Of a stretch of 64,000 nt of DNA, positions 33,985 through 45,042 are shown piece by piece. The translations under genes and the position numbers were made by a program. The notes below the pieces were generated by a model. The model saw only the letters and a list, made by a program, of their open reading frames with translations, searched no databases and was not told where the DNA came from. The stretch's first letter is position 1; every line of letters begins with the position of its first letter. Origin of the DNA: Gordionus sp. m RMFG-2023 (Eukaryota; Nematomorpha; Gordioida; Chordodea; Parachordodidae); the NCBI RefSeq assembly GCF_954871325.1, contig NC_088775.1, positions 56,893,561 through 56,957,560 on the forward strand. The letters run 5' to 3'.

Positions 33985-35300
33985 AGTGCTTTTATATGCT
34001 TGGTTCTATCTTGAATCTTGATATCCATCTTAGAAATTATTTTGCTAATAAAATTTTTATTTATACTATCTACCAAACGGATCAAAATAGTAAACCAAAA
34101 TGTATATAGTTAGCATTAAGCATTTTATCTTTTAACAATTTGAAAAGTTTCCCAATCCTTATGCTTACGACTGCGTCTTAATTTGAGACTCAGATTCATA
34201 TTAAAATAAAAAATAACACGATCCAAAATGTCATGGGAATATATATTACTTCTATATTTATTAAATAAACAGAAAAGAACAAATAAAAGATCGTAGAATC
34301 ATAAGATTTAAAAATTAAATGGGGAAAAAACCTTAATTCATTTAGATGTAATTGATGTTTGAATCACAATTTGAAATCCAAAGAGACTAAGCCTATGGCG
34401 TGACCTTATAGTTTTAGTTCTTTTATAACTTGTTCTGTTCTTATGTTCATTGATTAATAAAAATGATTGATGAATTTGCATGGATTAATCAGGCATATAT
34501 ATTGGCGCATCCAGGTTTTGGCTTCTATAATTTATGTTCTGGCATGTTGCCAATCTCGGCAATCTTTTATTAATTTGCTAATAATATGTTTATTTACCAA
34601 ATGGGTTGAAGCTCTTACTACACTAAATATGCACTAATAATTGATATAGATAGTATTGTTAACGAGCTCAATTTGAGCTGATTTTAAAAACGGCTAACTC
34701 AAAACTTTAAGCATAAGGATATTGCCTAAGAGATTTTGCTAATAGCTACCAAAACCTTTGTTCCATCTTTGAGTTATAGACCTAATATTTTTCTGGATAA
34801 AATATTTAGTTAGCCGTTTTTAAAAATTGGTTCTAATCGGTTTAATAGTTTTACAGTTAATGTTTTCATTCAGTGCTTCTATAATTTTTATTCAGGCATA
34901 ATGCCAATCTTTGCAATTTTTTCTTATTTTGTCAATAATGGCGTTTATTTATTATACAGGTTAAGCTCTAAAATGTACAAAATATGAACTAATTATTGGT
35001 ATAAGTTTCGCAGTTAATGATTGCCAAGGTTTTGCTGACTTCACAAGGCTTGTTATCATAGTTTATATTTGACTTATAATTCTGTTACTTTTATTGAGGT
35101 TGACAAAATTGATTAAAGAATTATTGAGTAAGACACATATTAATGCATTCTAGATAATAAGATATTCTCTGTTTTTCTGCTTCTTTTTATTCTATCAATT
35201 ATTTTTTCCCATTTAACCTGTATACCAAACAGATTAACGCAATAAAATGTTCTTAAGTACTAATTATGATAAGGTACAAGTTTCAGAATGAGCGTTTCCA
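33985..35300 (+). repeat. Dispersed about 130-bp repeat, four direct copies
   Basis: Copies at about 33985-34110, 34505-34640, 34866-35000 and 35150-35290 share the order TTCTATNNTTTATTCTGGCA, ATGCCAATCTTNGCAATTTT, TTGCTAATAATA, TTTATTTAC, ACCAAACGG, and ACTAATTATTGGTATAAG. Two inverted copies lie at 40795-41215. Spacers between copies contain a MITE (34651) and unrelated AT-rich sequence. Confidence 0.6.
34651..34855. mobile_element. hAT MITE (TAGTGTTGTT family), decayed right end
   Basis: Starts TAGTATTGTTAACGAGCTC and shares TTTTTAAAAACGGCTAACTC at the left, and TTAGCCGTTTTTAAAAATTG at the right, with the intact copy at 36133. The last 20 bases have drifted and no target duplication remains. 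Confidence 0.7.
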
Positions 35301-36120
35301 AAATTGGTTTATTTAGTGACGTCATAGTTATTATTTTCAATATAACTTTCTTTTTTGTAGTTGGTAAAACTGATTAAGGAGATAATAAGTAGGGGAGGAG
35401 AGTGTTATATCGGGATAGGTATTTCCTTATCAAATGATTTAGAAACTAATATACCTTGATATCTGAAAATTAAACCATAAATGTATGATTAGAGATGCTT
35501 TAATGGTTTTTAAAATGTTCATCAGAAATATGCTCATGTAAAGTTTTAAATGCATAATTTAATTTTAACACTCAAATTTTTTTTACTATTAATAATTTTA
35601 TAAAACTTACTCAGTATCTCAATTTTGAATGATAAAGTGATGTCATTTTATCATGTATATAAATATTAAAAATAAGTAATTTAGTATTATCAAATTAAAT
35701 CTTAATTAAATGTGGAGACCTGGGACAGTTTTGGCGGGGTGTATATTACCCATTTTTAAGCATAATCTTTATATTAAAAATATTTCATGAGAACACCCAA
35801 AGCCGCGAGTTTTTCTAGGATTCAAATGGCAATATGAAGATTGACTTGTTTTTTTATAAATTATATAACATTAAGTGACAATTTCCTCCGGGTGACATAT
35901 ATAATATGAATGAACTTGATAAATTTAACATATCTGGATTTTTTTCATAACACCTAAATTTTCATTTTTTTAAATTTTATGTAAAATTAAACGATTTTTT
36001 CCATAAATATTAATTAATACCGCAATAAATCAAAGTAGTGATTCCTCCTCCCCAATAAATCAAATCGATTCACCATCATCAATTCAACATTTCAACTCAG
36101 GCTATGTATGACTCGAGGCT
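35300..36120. other. Gene-free AT-rich stretch
   Basis: No coding segment or delimited element was recognised. Confidence 0.4.
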
Positions 36121-36132
36121 ATTAGCTCCAAC

Positions 36133-36355
36133 TAGTGTTGTTAAATGGCTCGTTTTGAGCCGATTTTTCAAAACGGCTAACTCAAGATTTTAGCCAGAAA
36201 AATTATGCCTAAGCCTCGAGATTTCGCTAATATATGTCTAGACCTTTGTTCCTTCTATGAGCAAAATTTTCAGGCTTGAGTAATATTTTTCTGGATGTAA
36301 TATTGAATTAGCCGTTTTTAAAAATCGGCTCAAAACGAGCCGTTTAACAACACTA
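36133..36355. mobile_element. hAT MITE (TAGTGTTGTTAAAC family), best-preserved copy
   Basis: A 223-bp element with inverted ends that agree over about 36 bases with one mismatch: left TAGTGTTGTTAAATGGCTCG, right reversed TAGTGTTGTTAAACGGCTCG. A perfect 8-bp duplication GCTCCAAC flanks it (36125-36132 and 36356-36363). The right duplication is immediately followed by another element's terminus, TAGTGTTGCG, so this copy landed precisely against an older, related end. Confidence 0.9.
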
Positions 36356-36363
36356 GCTCCAAC

Positions 36364-37030
36364 TAGTGTTGCGTAATCGGCTAATTTTAGCCGACTATAA
36401 AACTGCTTAGCCGAGATTTTAGGTGAATAAATCGGCTAAGCCTAATTAGGCTATGTGGATCAGAATCATCAATATCCAAGATATTACCTGTCTCATAAAT
36501 TGACTGCAGACATTCACTATCATCAGCCTGAATTTTACATTCCAAATCAGCTACTCGATATCTGAGGGCTGAAATAATTTCTCTAATTTTTTTAATGAGA
36601 ATATCAATTTTGGTAACTTTTTTATGCCATCAACTATAACCAAATTCTGAAGTCCAAGCCCTAAGCATAAACGATGCTCATAATCCCCTAATCTGCGCTT
36701 CATTTGACATTGGCCTCAGCATCATTACCATTTGTATTATTTTGGCTTTTAAATGGAACTCCTCTTCAATACTATCAATCTCAGATAATATTGTTTCCCC
36801 AGTATGCTTTTGAGTCACATTTCTAGTTGCTAGGGTAAAATATTTTAAATCAAAATTTTCATCTAAATGATGGACTAAATGTTATATAATTTCGATGCAT
36901 GAAATGATCGGTCCATATATCAAAAGTGATAGAACAAAATTTTGGTCCAGAATCAATCAAATTTTAAACATGCGCCTTTATAGATAAATAAACATCGTCT
37001 AGTGCACCCCGATTAATGGTTTTCTATTTG
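36364..37030 (-). pseudogene. hAT transposase remnant with adjoining terminus
   Basis: The left end TAGTGTTGCGTAATCGGCT with GGCTAATTTTAGCCGAC subterminal repeats resembles the MITE family's ends. On the minus strand from about 36990 leftward are FDIWTDHFMHRNYITFSPSF, then DLKYFTLATRNVTQKHTGET, ILSEIDSIEEEFHLKA, and KIREIISALRYRVADLE with C-K-I-Q-A-D-D. W-T-D, L-A-T-R-x-x-x-x-x-H-T-G-E and the L-R-Y-R-x-x-x-L-E run belong to the RNase-H-like core of hAT transposases. There are several stops and frame changes. The N-terminus is lost: satellite-like repeats begin at about 37020. This could be the autonomous relative of the MITEs. Confidence 0.65.
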
Positions 37031-37490
37031 GCAATTCTGACGATATCATTATCGTTGTTTTTAAAGTTTTTTAAATTTTTTTGACATAAATGGACTAAAA
37101 TAAGTATTGCTAACATGTTAAAATAAAATTTTAGTGAAGATATACCATTGATAAGTGACAATTGCCATAATCTTTGTTTTTAACGTTTTTTAAATTTTTT
37201 TGACATAAATGGACTAAAATAAGTATTGCTAACATTAAAATTTTAATGAAGATATACCATTGATAAGTGACAATTGTCATAATCGTTGTTTTTAAATTTT
37301 TTTGACGTAAATGGGCTAAAATAATTGCTAACATGTTTAAATAAAATTTTAGTGAAGATGTACCATAGATAAGTGACACTTGTCATAATCGTTGTTTTTA
37401 AAGTTTTTAAAATTTTTTTGACGTAAATGGGCTAAAATAAGTATTGCTAACATATTAAAATAAAACTTCAGTGAAGATGTACTCTAGATA
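37020..37490 (+). repeat. Diverged array of the 119-bp satellite family, about four units
   Basis: Units share GATAAGTGACAATTGTCATA, ATCGTTGTTTTTAAA, TTTTTTTGACGTAAATGG, CTAAAATAAGTATTGCTAAC, ATGTTAAAATAAAATTTTAG and TGAAGATGTACCATAGATAA in the order of the large satellite at 42.8-60.6 kb, but with many differences. The first unit is partial and the last is cut by the foldback element at 37491. Unit length about 110-120 bp. Confidence 0.8.
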
Positions 37491-38815
37491 CAGGGTTTCC
37501 CATTCAAAAATGGAGAAGTCCCAATCAAGAAAGGAAAATCGAAGTTTTTTTAAATTTTTCTTAAACTTTTTTGTTTTTGTTATTCCTTCTTAATTTATTT
37601 CTAAATTTTTGCGATTTCTTTACGTTTTTTTCTTACTTTATCTTTTCTCAATTTATTTCTAATTTTTGCGATTTTTTTTACTTTAATTTTTCCTACTATA
37701 TCTTCTCTCAATTTATTTTTCTTCTCATTTTGATAATTCTTTCATATTTTTAAAAATAATTTAAAAATTTAGGTCCATTTTTTTAACAATTCTTTACATT
37801 TTTTTTTCAACATACATACAATATTCTTTTTATGATTTTTTCATTGTAATCTTTTTCCATACATTTCTAACCTTTTCAATCTTGTCATTTTTAATCTTTA
37901 TTTTTTGAGCATTTCTCAATTTTTTTCTTCTCATTTTTGATAATTATTTTTTTAAATTATATTTAATGTTTTTGGCGGACAATATAATTACAATTGATAA
38001 ATTAATCGTTTGGTTATAATGTACCTTTTTAAAATTAAATAAGTTTGAACTGTAATACCAAACTATATTTAAATTAAGAAAATATAATCATTTTTAAATT
38101 CTTATTTTTAAAACGCATTAGAAAATTATTATTATTTAATATGTTATTTTATAAATAAAGATTATATATATCAAAAAAAAATGCGTCCTTTTATTTTTTT
38201 TTAAAATTTATAAATTAGTTTTATCAAAGTCAGATATAAAATAGATGTTTTAACAAAATGGTCTAACAAAATTATATGTACTAGGATTCTGTAATGAACA
38301 AAATAATTATCAAAAATGATAAGAAAAAAATTGAGAAATGCTCAAAAAAAAAGATTAAAAATGACGAGATTGAAAAGGTTAAAAATGTATTTAAATATTA
38401 CAATGAAAATATCATAAAGTAACCCATGACCGGAAGAAAAAAAAGAAAAAAGAATATTGTATGTATGATGAAAACCGGAAAAAAAAGATTATTGTATGTA
38501 TGAAGAAAAAAAAACGAGAATTGTTAAAAAATGGACCTAAATTTATCAATTATTTTAAAAAATACAAAAGATGTATCAAAATGAGAAGAAAAATAAATTG
38601 AGAGAAGATATAATAAGAAAAATAAAAGTAAAGTAAAAAATAAATTGAAAAAAGATACAAGAAAAAAAACGTAAAGAAATCGCAAAAATTTAGAAATAAA
38701 TTAAGAAGGAATAACAAAAATAAATAAAAGTTTAAGAAAAATTAAAAAAAAATTTAAAAAAAATATGATTTTACTTTTTTGATTGGAACTTTCCTTTTTT
38801 GAATGGGAAACCCTA
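37491..38815. mobile_element. Foldback element with TA target duplication (copy 2), inserted in satellite
   Basis: The left end CAGGGTTTCCC (37491) and right end GGGAAACCCTA (38815) are bordered by TA. The minisatellite is nearly absent here (one or two units per end), but the AT-rich inverted segments match copy 1: CCTTCTTAATTTATTTCTAA with TTTTGCGATTTCTTTACG on the left and their complements on the right. The inner segments AATGGACCTAAATTTAT and the CTCATTTT block are shared with copy 3. No transposase. It interrupts a satellite-family unit at its left border. Confidence 0.75.
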
Positions 38816-38823
38816 TATCTAGA

Positions 38824-38945
38824 GTAGACCTGTGCGCCGCCGGTATTTTTATTCACGCCGGAAAAGCCGCCGATTGTGATCATCGGCGCGAGCCGGATAA
38901 CCGCCGATTTTTATTATGGCGGCGGCGCAGCGTGTGTAATTTTTA
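38824..38945. repeat. GC-rich transposon end
   Basis: AGACCTGTGCGCCGCCGG followed by several CCGCCGAT / GCCGGA repeats forms a GC island of about 115 bases. It resembles the subterminal repeats of hAT elements such as the one at 3441. The other end was not found. Confidence 0.5.
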
Positions 38946-39640
38946 GAAAGCATATTAATTATATTTATATATTAAATTATTATTATTTATATTTGAATAC
39001 TAACATTAATAAAATTAAAATATGAATTGTATTCTTTTGCTATATATAATAGTCTAGTGTATATCATTTACATTCATTCATACATCAGATTTTATTTCCA
39101 AAACAATTCATATTAATTATTTTTATGGATTTGCACGTTTTAAACTACCATATATACAATTATGAAATATCAACTCTCTCTACTAATCATAAATCAAGTT
39201 ATGTCTGGAGGTACTTTGGTAATCTTTAAAGCTTTATTTTGAAAGTTAAAACTAAATCTAATTTATAATTTGTTTCATTCCAGCTCTAATTATTTTGATG
39301 TTTTTATCTCTTTAATATGTTTAAAATAAGTATGAAATGTAATAGGACGAAATTATGTTTTGATGTGCTGCTTAGATTTAATGCCATTTGATTCTATAAA
39401 CAATAAAGGAATGACAGATTTTCTAAAGGTTTAAAATTTATATAAAATGATTATTAAAAAATAAATTGCCCAAAAAATAGAAATATAAGATAATTGACAT
39501 TTTTATAAATTATATTTTTACATTTTTGTGTTATAAAAATTAGGTATATAATCCCTGAAGCCGAATTCGTGCCCTGAGCCATTTTTAGTTACGACATGAA
39601 TATTCTTATTATAATTTTGTTCACATTAATCAGTAACCCA
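38946..39640. other. Gene-free AT-rich stretch
   Basis: No feature recognised. Confidence 0.4.
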
Positions 39641-39649
39641 AAATTTAGC

Positions 39650-39876
39650 AATTTACCAGATTTTATAAAAAAACAAAAAATTGAGCAGACCCAGCAAGTC
39701 GACTTACACGAGCCAACTTCATGAGTCGACTAAGCGAGCCGACTACACGAGCCGACTAAGTGAGCCGACCAATGGGCTCATTTATTCGACTTGAGTCAAA
39801 GTAGTTTTATCGACTAGAAACTAGGCTCGAGTCGCAGCTAAGACGACTCGGCTTAGCCGTTTAACAACACTAACAA
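39650..39876. repeat. GAGCCGACTA repeats ending in a TAGTGTTGTTAAAC terminus
   Basis: GAGCCGACT(A) recurs about six times at 12-13 base spacing (39690-39775), then the sequence ends CTTAGCCGTTTAACAACACTA, which is, reversed, a TAGTGTTGTTAAACGGCT terminus of the MITE/hAT family. It is probably one end of a larger relative; its partner was not found with a matching target duplication. Confidence 0.55.
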
Positions 39877-40039
39877 CTCGAACTAGTTGTTGAAAGCAAC
39901 TACAATACACAACAGTAGCTCCTATACCTCCTTAAGCCTATGAAGAAAAATATCCCCTTGAAAAGGTACACCCGCCCTTAAAAAGAAGCAGTAATATTTA
40001 TAAAATCCCCCCCCCCCTCCCCATAAGTTACAAACTTAA

Positions 40040-40234
40040 TTTTATGGTAGCCATTTTATTATTGATTAAGACTTTATTCAAATAACATTATATTAGCCTC
40101 GAGATTTGGCAAGTCAAATTTTTCTGCTATCTATGGACAAAACTTCCTAGCATACATAATATTATTTTGATTATAATCTTAATCAGACCGTTTTTCAAAT
40201 TCGACCCAAATCGACCTTTTAATAATACTACCCT
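40040..40234. mobile_element. Highly decayed hAT MITE
   Basis: Right part reads GACCGTTTTTCAAATTCGAC and ends CTTTTAATAATACTA, resembling the family's right end. The interior AGCCTCGAGATTTGGCAA resembles AGCCTCGAGATTTCGCTAA in the copy at 36133. The left end is uncertain. Confidence 0.45.
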
Positions 40235-40790
40235 CAACCCTGGATCTTATGAAAATTTAAGTAGATATTATTGATTTTCTCGCGGTTATTTTTATTTTGC
40301 TTTTTAAAATATGCAATATTTTTATATAAACTCCGTTAACGTTTGGTGAACAATTGTAAGCATTTCCAAAGTCTACCAAAGTTTTCTGGTTTATTAGTGC
40401 GCATAGTAGTAGTCTTTAAAGGAAAAATTATTAGTAACAAAATTTCAGTCAATATTACGATTAAAAAGCGACTTATAGCATTTATTCTGAAAACTTTTTC
40501 AATTTTTAAGCTATGTCCTGATAGTTTTATTCTTAACAGTCATCGGTTTAGCCGTCTATATAGGTTACTCTGAACAGCTCAAAAAGAAAATAGGCTATTT
40601 AGACTTACGTAAAACACCACGCGTCTTTGTTTTATTTGTGCCCAAAAATTTATAAATGTAATATTTATTTAATATACAAACTTAAAACAAACGAAAATAG
40701 GGTTTCGTAGTTTAAAATCTGTTTAGCCTGGGTTTAAAGAATAAGTTTCAAAAATAAGAAGAACCCTGATACGGGCTTCAGTGTTTAATT
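40235..40790. other. Gene-free stretch
   Basis: A plus-strand frame at 40343-40573 has no recognised motif. Nothing else seen. Confidence 0.4.
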
Positions 40791-40794
40791 ATAT

Positions 40795-41215
40795 ATTATT
40801 TTTATCCGTTTGGTAGAGAGTATTTAAAAAAATTATTAGCAAAATTTAAAAAAAACTGTCAAAATTGGCATCACGTAAGAATGGAAAATATAGAATTAAA
40901 TATATGGTTTTCAAATATATAGTGCCTAACTAGTACTCATTAATTCCTTAATCAATTTTGAAAACCACAAAAAAGAAATTGAGTTATGAACAAAACGAAA
41001 AAACAATGGAAGCATTAACTTTAAAGTTTATATCAATAATTAGTGCGTTATCAGTATATTTTTAACTTCAACCCGTTTGATAGATAGTTTAAATAAAATT
41101 GCATTATTGGCAAACAAAAAATTGCCAAGATTGGTATCATGCTAGAAGGAAAATTAAAGAAGCACTAATTATCGAGTGAGCCAATATGTAATGCCTAATT
41201 AATATTTAATCATTC
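40795..41215 (-). repeat. Two inverted copies of the about 130-bp dispersed repeat
   Basis: Reverse-complement matches to the copies at 33985-35300 at about 40795-40950 and 41040-41215: CCGTTTGGTAGAGAGTA, AAAATTGGCATCACG and AAAAAATTGCCAAGATTGGT, with ATAATTAGTGC between. The two blocks are in opposite orientation about 5.5 kb apart. Confidence 0.55.
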
Positions 41216-41242
41216 AGCAATCGCTTTTTCCAATCAATAAAT

Positions 41243-41345
41243 ACATAGGCGTAGCCAGGATTTTCCTAAGGGAGGGGAATTAAAAAATTACTGGGGGCTT
41301 CGCCCCCAGACCCCATTTGGGGCGGGCCTTCGGCCCGCTTTTGGG
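41243..41345. repeat. GC-rich hairpin-bearing transposon end
   Basis: GGCGTAGCCAGGATTTTCCT leads to two strong hairpins, CTGGGGGCTTCGCCCCCAG (41291-41309) and GCGGGCCTTCGGCCCGC (41322-41338), each with a TTCG-like loop. This type of end, starting with GTAGCCAGGATTTT, is common in invertebrate DNA transposons. No second end was found. Confidence 0.6.
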
Positions 41346-42110
41346 TTACCTTAGTCTATATATAGTCATAAAATATTTTTACAAGAGAGGAGGTTATTTT
41401 AAACAAGCCTGGAACAAATATGAAATTTATTTTTATTAGTTTATATAAAATATAAAATACTATATATACATTAATATAAAAGCATGATAATAATTTATTC
41501 CAAACAAGTATAAGAAAATTATTTATAAAAAATAAGTAGACTAGTTTGATATTCCTCTATTATATAGAATTAGTTACAAAATACTAGGTAAAATTCCACT
41601 TTTACAGACATATTTGACAGTTAGAGAATATATTACAGTTAATATTTTAACAAATTTTACTAATCAATGCTCTTGATAATAAATATATCAACAATTTGCT
41701 ATCCTACAATGTTTTTAAAAGATATTTTGTGAAGTTTTCTGTAAAATATATAATTCGCTATATTGGTAAAAATTACTTGTTTGTCATATAATAATTGATA
41801 AAATTAGATATATTGTAAATCTACGACATATAATATTCCACTGTTTGTAATGTGCTTTAATTTTTTAATTTAATTTATGATTTAATTTTATCAATAATAT
41901 TATAATTATATTTTACTATTATTAAGATAAATAAATTAAAACTACTACTTTATAAAAAATATATTTGATATATTATATTATTTAGTAATTTTATGGATAT
42001 ATTATTAATAATTATAATTCATTTCACTTTAGTCTTAAAACTTATCTTTGGCTTATATTCCATTTCTTAAAAAACATTTTTTGTTCACTTTTTTTATATA
42101 TATGTTAGCG
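41346..42110. other. Gene-free AT-rich stretch
   Basis: No feature recognised. Confidence 0.4.
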
Positions 42111-42124
42111 GCTGTGTGAAATAT

Positions 42125-42172
42125 TCGGCAATGTGCACATTGCCGGTTTAAATCAGGCAATGTATTCTATTT
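42125..42172. repeat. Perfect 20-bp palindrome and candidate left end of the satellite structure
   Basis: CGGCAATGTGCACATTGCCG (about 42125-42144) is a perfect palindrome, followed after 12 bases by AATCAGGCAATGT. The latter occurs inverted at 60874-60891 on the far side of the satellite, as ACATTGCCTGATT. It could be the terminal repeat of one enormous element, but no target duplication is visible. Confidence 0.45.
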
Positions 42173-42785
42173 TGCAAATTAATAAATTTAATTATTTATT
42201 TGAGATTAATTTATTATTATTTAAAATTAATTTATTATTATTTAAAATTAATTTATTATTATTTAAAATTAATTTATTATTATAAATTTATTTTATATTT
42301 TTTTTAAAATATATTTTAATTTGTTATAATATATTAATTGATTGATATTTTTTTTTAATTTTAATCGCTTTTTTTTATTTTTTGTGTTATATGTTTTTTT
42401 AATAAATTTTTTTAAATATATTTTTTTGATTGATTATTTATTTTTATATTTTTTATTTTTTGTGTTTATATGATTTTTATTAATAAATTTTTTAAAATAT
42501 ATTTTTTTGATTGTTATTTTTTTGATTGATATTTTTTTTTTAATATATATATTTTTTTTAATTTATATTTGATATATCTTTTGATCGCTAATTTTTTTAA
42601 CTTTTGTGTTGTAGGATTTTTTTTAATAAATTTTTTTGATTGATATTTTTTAATATATTTTTTTAATATATTTTTTTAAATATATTTTTTTGATTGATAT
42701 TTTTTAATATATATTTTTTAAATGATTAATATATATTTATATTTTACATAATTTAATCTATTATACATCTTTTAATAGATATTTT
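42173..42785. repeat. A/T low-complexity sequence with short tandem repeats
   Basis: Contains ATTTATTATTATTTAAAATT in four near-identical units (42205-42290) and repeated TTTTTTTGATTGATATTTTT. The right part (from about 42640) is complementary to about 46860-46965, so it belongs to the outer part of the large inverted repeat. Confidence 0.6.
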
Positions 42786-42789
42786 TTTA

Positions 42790-43960
42790 GGTAATAGTGA
42801 CAAATGTCATAATTGTTATTTTTGAACTTTTTTGAGATTTAAAGCAAATAGATAAATATATGTTTTGTAAATATGTTAAATTAATATTTCAGTGAAAGTG
42901 TACTATAAAAAAGGGACAATTGTCATAATCGTTATTTTTAAACTTTAAGTTTTTTTAAAGTAAATAGGTAAAAATAGGTTTTGTAAACATGTTAAATTAA
43001 TATTTCAGTGAAAGTGTACTGTAGAAAAGTGACAATTATGCTAATCGTTATTTTTAAACTTTTTTGAGTTATTTTAAAGTAAATAGTTAAAATATGTTTT
43101 GTAAACATGTTAAATTAAATTTCAATATAGGTGTACTATAGAAAAGTGACAATTGTCATAACCGTTATTTTTGAACTTTTTTGAGTTTTTTTAAGGTAAA
43201 TAGGTAAAAATATGTTTAATAAACATGTTAAATTTAAATATATGGTGTACTATAGAAAAGTGACAATTGTCATAATCGTTATTTTTGAACTTTTTTAAGT
43301 TTTTTTTAAAGTAAATAGGTAAAAATAGTATTTGTAAACATGTTAAATTAATATTTCAATGAAAGTGTACTATAGAAAAGTGACAATTGTCATAATCATT
43401 ATTTTTGAACATTTTTGAGTTTTTTTAAGGTAAATAGATAAAAATATGTTTTGTAAACCTGTTAAATTAATATTTCAGTGAAAGTGTACTATAGAAAAGT
43501 GACAATTGTCATAATCATTATTTTTGAACTTTTTTGACTTTTTTTAAGGTAAATAGATAAAAATATGTTTTGTAAACATGTTAAATTAATATTTCAGTGA
43601 AAGAATCCTATAGAAAAGTGAGAATTGTCATAATCGTTATTTTTGAACTTTTCTTAGTTTTTTTCAGGTAAATAGGTAAAAATATGTTTTGTAAACATGT
43701 TAAATTAATATTTCATTGAAAGTGTACTATAAAAAAGTGACAATTGTCATAATCGTTATTTTTAACTTTTTTGAGTTTTTTTAAGGTAAATAGGTAAAAA
43801 TATGTTTTGTAAACGTTAAATTAATATTTCAGTGAAAGTGTACTATAGAAAAGTGACAATTGTCATAATCACTATTTTGAACTTTTTTGAGTTTTTTTAA
43901 GGTAAATAGGTAAAAATATGTTTTGTAAACGTTAAATTAAAATTTCAGTTTAGATATGTT
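42790..43960 (+). repeat. 119-bp satellite, left arm array (about 10 units)
   Basis: Each unit contains GTGACAATTGTCATAATCGT, TTTTTGAACTTTTTTGAG, AGTAAATAGGTAAAAATATG, TTTTGTAAACATGTTAAATT and ATATTTCAGTGAAAGTGTAC. Units here share AAATAGGTAAAA, whereas most of the long array has AAATGGGTAAAA, so the arms form a distinct, more divergent subfamily. Confidence 0.92.
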
Positions 43961-44226
43961 TTATATTTTTAAGTCACTAACAGTAATATCAACAATAAAA
44001 TTCCTAAATTCGCTTTATTTTATATATTCAAAATTAATGATGAGTTATTTTCCTACTAATCGTCATTCCTTGATTTGATTAAACTCGAGATTTTATTAAT
44101 AATACATTAATCACTTTAATGATAATAAATTCCACTATTATGATTAAACTTTAATCTTCATATAATCCGGAAATGTTTTTTTAACATAATTATAATAGTA
44201 GGCCGATATAAGATTAAAATAATTGT

Positions 44227-44846
44227 AAGATTAATTTATTTTTTCCCAAAATGTTAACTACGAAATATATTAAATATAGAATCCTGCATCGGTTATTTGT
44301 ATATCAATTAACTATAATATCTTTGACTTATTTATTTCAATTCTGTGAGTAAATACATTTTAAATATTTATTCACTTTAGTGAACGATCTGAAATTACAA
44401 GTTAAAGCTACTATTGAAATTTAAATCTATCAAAGTATTAAATAGCTTTTCGAAAATGAATATAATTACGAAATTAATTTTAGCATTTTCAAAGTTAGCC
44501 CTCATATTTATATTTATTTTAAACAATTACTAAGATTATACACCAAACATACTAAGTTTATCTAAGTTTTTTTCGAGAAATGAAGGCCTTTGGATATTTT
44601 TTTTTACTATATTATATTGAATTATGCGCTCTCTCTTTGAAAGCCTTTGGCCAATTTATGTTTAATTTTCATCGGGTTTATAATCTTTTTTTAAAATATT
44701 TCTCAAATTTTATAAGGTTATTATTTTTATTCATTTTTTTATATTTTTGTGACATCATATACGCACTTTTAGTTATTTGATAGGGGTAAATTCTTTATTA
44801 TTTTAAATAAAATTTACCAAATCAGACACATTTGGTAAAATGGGTG
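44227..44846. repeat. Unique segment of the inverted repeat, left copy
   Basis: Matches the reverse complement of 45043-45677 over its length with scattered substitutions and small indels. It contains no recognisable coding sequence; frames within it are broken in the other copy. Confidence 0.85.
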
Positions 44847-45042
44847 AGAATTTTTTCTCCCCCCCCCCTATCATATTTATATGCTTCTTAATATTTATGC
44901 TACAAATAAAAAATGTCAAAATAAATGATAATTTTATATTTATATTGATAATAAAAAAATGAGTTGTAAATATTGTTTTTTCTATTGTGAAGATACAAAA
45001 TCTTACAAGATCTTACAGGGAAGGCTTGCTACCAGATTTCCG

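Noticed and set aside
36364-39876. One hAT element joining the TAGTGTTGCG end with the TAGTGTTGTTAAAC end at 39876
   Set aside because: The flanks GCTCCAAC and ACAACTCG do not match and the subterminal repeats differ.
44580-44780. 66-residue hydrophobic frame in the palindrome arm
   Set aside because: The mirror copy at about 45120-45310 does not keep the frame and the residues are low-complexity.
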